The translations under genes and the position numbers were made by a program. This document shows, piece by piece, positions 61,562-64,000 of a stretch of DNA of 64,000 nucleotides; the first letter of the stretch is position 1, and each line of letters opens with the position of its first letter. The notes below the pieces were generated by a model that was not told the origin of the DNA, ran no database searches, and was given only the letters and a program-made list of their open reading frames with translations. The stretch spans positions 8,657-72,656 of the forward strand of contig CAJTXT010000007.1 of assembly GCA_910583875.1 (NCBI GenBank), in the 5' to 3' direction. Origin of the DNA: an uncultured Vampirovibrio sp. (GTDB lineage Bacteria; Cyanobacteriota; Vampirovibrionia; Gastranaerophilales; Gastranaerophilaceae).

Positions 61562-62863
61562 ATGGAAAAGAATAAACCTCAATGGAGTTCACATTTAAGC
61601 TTTATTATAGCAACGGTAGGCAGTGCAGTAGGGCTTGGTAATATTTGGAGGTTTCCTTATATTATGGGAAAAAACGGGGGTGCAATATTCCTTTTAACTT
61701 ATTTACTTTTAATAGCATTTATTTGTATTATTCCTTTAATTTGTGAATTAGCAATTGGTAAAATTTATAGAACTGATACAATTAATGCATTTAAAGAAAT
61801 CAATCCAAAATTTAAGTGGCTTGGCTGGCTTTGTATAACGACAGTTATTTTAATACCTTGTTTTTACTTTGTTGTTGGAGGGTGGATTTTAAATTATATA
61901 TGGATTTTTATTTCTAATAATCTTCCATCTGATTTCTCAAGTTATTTCACATCTTATAGTTCTCAAATTTTTATGCCTTGTTTTTTGACTTTTGTATTTT
62001 TAATAATGACTGCAAGTTTTCCGTATAGAGGCGTGAATAAAGGCATTGAGAAAGCAAATAATATTATGATGCCGTTATTTGCATTAATGCTTATTATTAT
62101 GGCTGTTTATGCTCTAACTCTGCCGGGTGCGAAAGAAGGTTTAGAATTTATGTTTAAACCTGATTTCTCACAATTTAGTCATTCAATGGTTTTAACAGCT
62201 TTAGGGCAGGCACTTTTTACTCTTAGTATAGGAATGGGTGCAATTATCACTTATGGAAGTTATATGAAGGAAGAAAGTCATATTGTAAAATCTGCATATA
62301 CTTTAATTTTCTTTGACACTTTAATTGCTGTTATTGCAGGCGTTATGATATTTCCTATTGTATTTTCATTTGGAGTAACACCATCTGCCGGAGCTTCTTT
62401 GGTATTTATAGCGCTGCCTGAAATATTTACAAAACTGCCTTGTGCTTCTTTCGTCGGTTTAATATTTTTTATTTTATTATTTTTTGCGGCAATTACTTCC
62501 GGTATTAGCATTTTAGAAACAGCAATATCTGCCTTTATAAATAATTTTAAAATTTCTAGACAAAAAGCTACGGTTTTATTAAGTATAATTGTGGCTGTTG
62601 TGAGTATTCCTGCCACTTTATCCTTTGGAATTCTTGACGGAATTAAAATAGCCGATAAAACAATTTTTGACTTGTTAGATTATGTAACATCAAATATATT
62701 GTTGCCATTTAATACATTATTAATTTGTTTATTATCAGGCTGGTGTATTCAATCATTATGGAAAAAAATATTCGGAGATAATCTTTTTGGATATATATTT
62801 AATATAATATTAAAATTTATAGTACCTATAATTTTAATATGCGTTTTAATTGCAGGTTTGTAA
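61562..62863 (+). CDS. Sodium:neurotransmitter symporter (NSS/SNF) family transporter
   Basis: 433 aa with about 11 membrane helices. WSSHLSFIIATVGSAVGLGNIWRFPYIMG is the NSS signature: broken helix 1, with the sodium-binding AVGLGN. PYRGVNKGIEKANNIMMPLFALML and GMGAIITYGSYM are helices 5-6. Bacterial members (LeuT, MhsT, TnaT) take up amino acids with sodium. The length matches the 11-helix MhsT-like group. The substrate cannot be read from sequence. It is controlled, in all likelihood, by the MarR gene just upstream. Confidence 0.9.
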   Translation: MEKNKPQWSSHLSFIIATVGSAVGLGNIWRFPYIMGKNGGAIFLLTYLLLIAFICIIPLICELAIGKIYRTDTINAFKEINPKFKWLGWLCITTVILIPCFYFVVGGWILNYIWIFISNNLPSDFSSYFTSYSSQIFMPCFLTFVFLIMTASFPYRGVNKGIEKANNIMMPLFALMLIIMAVYALTLPGAKEGLEFMFKPDFSQFSHSMVLTALGQALFTLSIGMGAIITYGSYMKEESHIVKSAYTLIFFDTLIAVIAGVMIFPIVFSFGVTPSAGASLVFIALPEIFTKLPCASFVGLIFFILLFFAAITSGISILETAISAFINNFKISRQKATVLLSIIVAVVSIPATLSFGILDGIKIADKTIFDLLDYVTSNILLPFNTLLICLLSGWCIQSLWKKIFGDNLFGYIFNIILKFIVPIILICVLIAGL

Positions 62864-62936
62864 TATTTCTTATACGTTTGGCAATTACTCCTATAAAAAA
62901 ATTTTTATAGAAATATAACAAATGGGAGGATATTAT

Positions 62937-63578
62937 ATGGACGTTAGTGGTGTTAATGCTAATATAGCAGCAAGATTTCAACCTTCATCTCCTGCACAAA
63001 GGCAAAAAGTTTCATTAGAACAGCTGCCGGATAATTACTCTTTTTCTGGTAATGCTTGTAATGAGAAGATGAAAAAGAAAAATATTATGAAAGCACTAAG
63101 TTGTATAGGCTGTAGTTACAACGGGACCATTAATAATAAAACTGCTTATTTTCAAGAAATCAACTCTAAGTCTGGTTTATCTGCAATAAATGGACCGAAA
63201 GAAATAACAGGTACAATTGACGATAAATCAATTGTATTAACTAAAACAACAAATAGATCAGGTTTATTTGGTTGTACTTATAATACAAATGGTACATTTG
63301 ATGGAATGGATTTTAATTTAGATTTTGTTCGTGGTAATTTGCTTAAAGAATCAATATTAAAAGGAACAATTAATGGTGAAGAAGTGGAATTTAAATTCCC
63401 TGGTTCAAAAGTTCCTAATGATGAAAAAACGAGAGATCTTTTGACTTCTATATTGATGCTGAATGGATGTGAAGCTAATGCGAAAGGCGGCACATTTTAT
63501 AATATTCATAATTCGTATTGGAAAAATCAAGAAGAAGCAGAACAATGTTTGATTGCTCAAGAAATGGGGATGATATAA
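62937..63578 (+). CDS. Hypothetical protein, beta-rich, no signal peptide
   Basis: 213 aa from the ATG at 62937 (GGGAGG seven bases upstream; the in-frame ATG at 62922 overlaps this site). It begins MDVSGVNANIAARFQPSSPA and then NYSFSGNACNEKM, similar in style to the other motif-bearing N-termini here but not identical. The body is rich in Thr, Asn and Gly with alternating hydrophobics (EITGTIDDKSIVLTKTTNRS; GTFDGMDFNLDFVRGN), suggesting beta sheet. Three cysteines cluster near residues 55-62 (SCIGCSY). No family recognised. An AT-only palindrome (62891-62910) lies upstream. Confidence 0.5.
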   Translation: MDVSGVNANIAARFQPSSPAQRQKVSLEQLPDNYSFSGNACNEKMKKKNIMKALSCIGCSYNGTINNKTAYFQEINSKSGLSAINGPKEITGTIDDKSIVLTKTTNRSGLFGCTYNTNGTFDGMDFNLDFVRGNLLKESILKGTINGEEVEFKFPGSKVPNDEKTRDLLTSILMLNGCEANAKGGTFYNIHNSYWKNQEEAEQCLIAQEMGMI

Positions 63579-63589
63579 AATTCTTTAAT

Positions 63590-63625
63590 AAAAAAAGAGG
63601 AAGTTTTAAACTTCCTCTTTTTTTT
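63590..63625. terminator. Bidirectional intrinsic terminator
   Basis: AAAAAAGAGGAAGTTT and AAACTTCCTCTTTTTT pair almost without loop, between the convergent genes at 62937 and 63638. Confidence 0.9.
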
Positions 63626-63637
63626 ACTATAAAATAA

Positions 63638-64000
63638 CTAGTTCATAGCTTTTTCAACAGCAACAGCAACTGCAACTGTAGCACCTACCATTGGGTTGTT
63701 ACCCATACCGATAACGCCCATCATTTCAACGTGAGCTGGAACAGATGATGAACCAGCAAATTGAGCATCACCATGCATTCTACCCATAGTATCTGTCATA
63801 CCATAAGAAGCAGGACCTGCTGCAACGTTATCTGGGTGAAGAGTTCTGCCTGTACCACCGCCAGAAGCTACTGAGAAGTATTTTCTACCGTTTTCCCAGC
63901 ACCATTTTTTGTAAGTACCAGCTACAGGGTGTTGGAATCTTGTTGGGTTAGTTGAGTTACCTGTAATAGAAACATCAACACCTTCTTTAATCATAATAGC
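63638..64000 (-). CDS. GGGtGRT family protein, C-terminal part, cut by window edge
   Basis: The last 120 residues of a gene that continues past the right edge. The segment FSVASGGGTGRTLHPDNVAA carries the GGGtGRT motif that names the family (Pfam GGGtGRT). Conserved GMTDTMGRMHGDAQFAGSS and PAHVEMMGVIGMGNNPMVGA follow. Function is not known to me; members occur mainly in anaerobes. The reading frame stays open to base 64000, so the true start lies outside. It is followed by the bidirectional terminator at 63590. Confidence 0.8.
   Translation of the reverse strand, partial: AIMIKEGVDVSITGNSTNPTRFQHPVAGTYKKWCWENGRKYFSVASGGGTGRTLHPDNVAAGPASYGMTDTMGRMHGDAQFAGSSSVPAHVEMMGVIGMGNNPMVGATVAVAVAVEKAMN

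Overview
The window reads as a low-GC, Gram-negative, fermentative gut bacterium of the non-photosynthetic cyanobacterial sister lineage (Vampirovibrionia/Melainabacteria, order Gastranaerophilales). This is inferred from four things: a lipid A block in cyanobacterial order (lpxD-lpxC-fabZ-lpxA), SLH-domain envelope proteins, an AdhE/Rex/[FeFe]-hydrogenase-sensor fermentation module, and many proteins with short N-terminal motifs of the type NxxFG / SFKG. No rRNA, CRISPR array, prophage or replication origin was seen.

Layout. 1-4300: partial FAD-linked oxidase, HtrA-like protease, a pair of long hairpins, a 59-aa Cys-rich protein, an NfnA-like flavin reductase, an SGNH-like membrane protein and a small FG-motif protein. 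4300-13020: a repeat-filled gap, comEC, a coiled-coil protein, mfd, a parvulin lipoprotein and a heptose-1-P adenylyltransferase. 13030-18440: a radical SAM protein with an N-terminal SPASM-like part, then lpxD-lpxC-fabZ-lpxA and an M29 aminopeptidase, followed by a second hairpin pair. 18680-30190: accessory proteins (PDDEXK-like, GH77-like, GtrII-like, four lineage-type hypotheticals), UDP-glucose dehydrogenase and a metallophosphatase. 30190-33350: a structured RNA candidate, tRNA-Pro, and two fused surface-polyol genes (TarI-TagD and GT2-LicD). 33440-39424: a type III restriction-modification island flanked by copies of the 3' half of tRNA-Asp. 39377-43830: tRNA-Asp, glyS, a duplicated glyS fragment, a REP/RAYT remnant, an XRE regulator and repeats. 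43830-51440: HEAT, SLH and TPR proteins, a methyltransferase, tRNA-Leu, tRNA-Lys, a second SLH protein and rpsU. 51441-58825: a hypothetical, then PP2C, HydS-like sensor, rex and adhE. 58928-64000: a fifth long hairpin, a second GH77-like protein, MarR plus NSS transporter, a hypothetical and a partial GGGtGRT protein.

How the genes fit together. The envelope theme dominates: lipid A synthesis, heptose activation, UDP-glucuronate supply, CDP-polyol supply next to a LicD-type transferase, and SLH anchoring. The energy theme is mixed-acid/ethanol fermentation with NADH (Rex) and H2 (HydS plus PP2C) sensing.

The most unusual signal is a family of four hairpins (1126-1359 and 18431-18696). A conserved core of about 40 nt sits between long, near-perfect stem arms that are different at every site and copy the local gene 3' end. 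A fifth hairpin with the same architecture but a different core lies at 58928-59127, directly against a stop codon. The second signal is the set of signal-peptide-less proteins sharing an N-terminal NxxF(G/K) motif, including two divergent GH77-like enzymes and a 5'-nucleotidase-like phosphatase.
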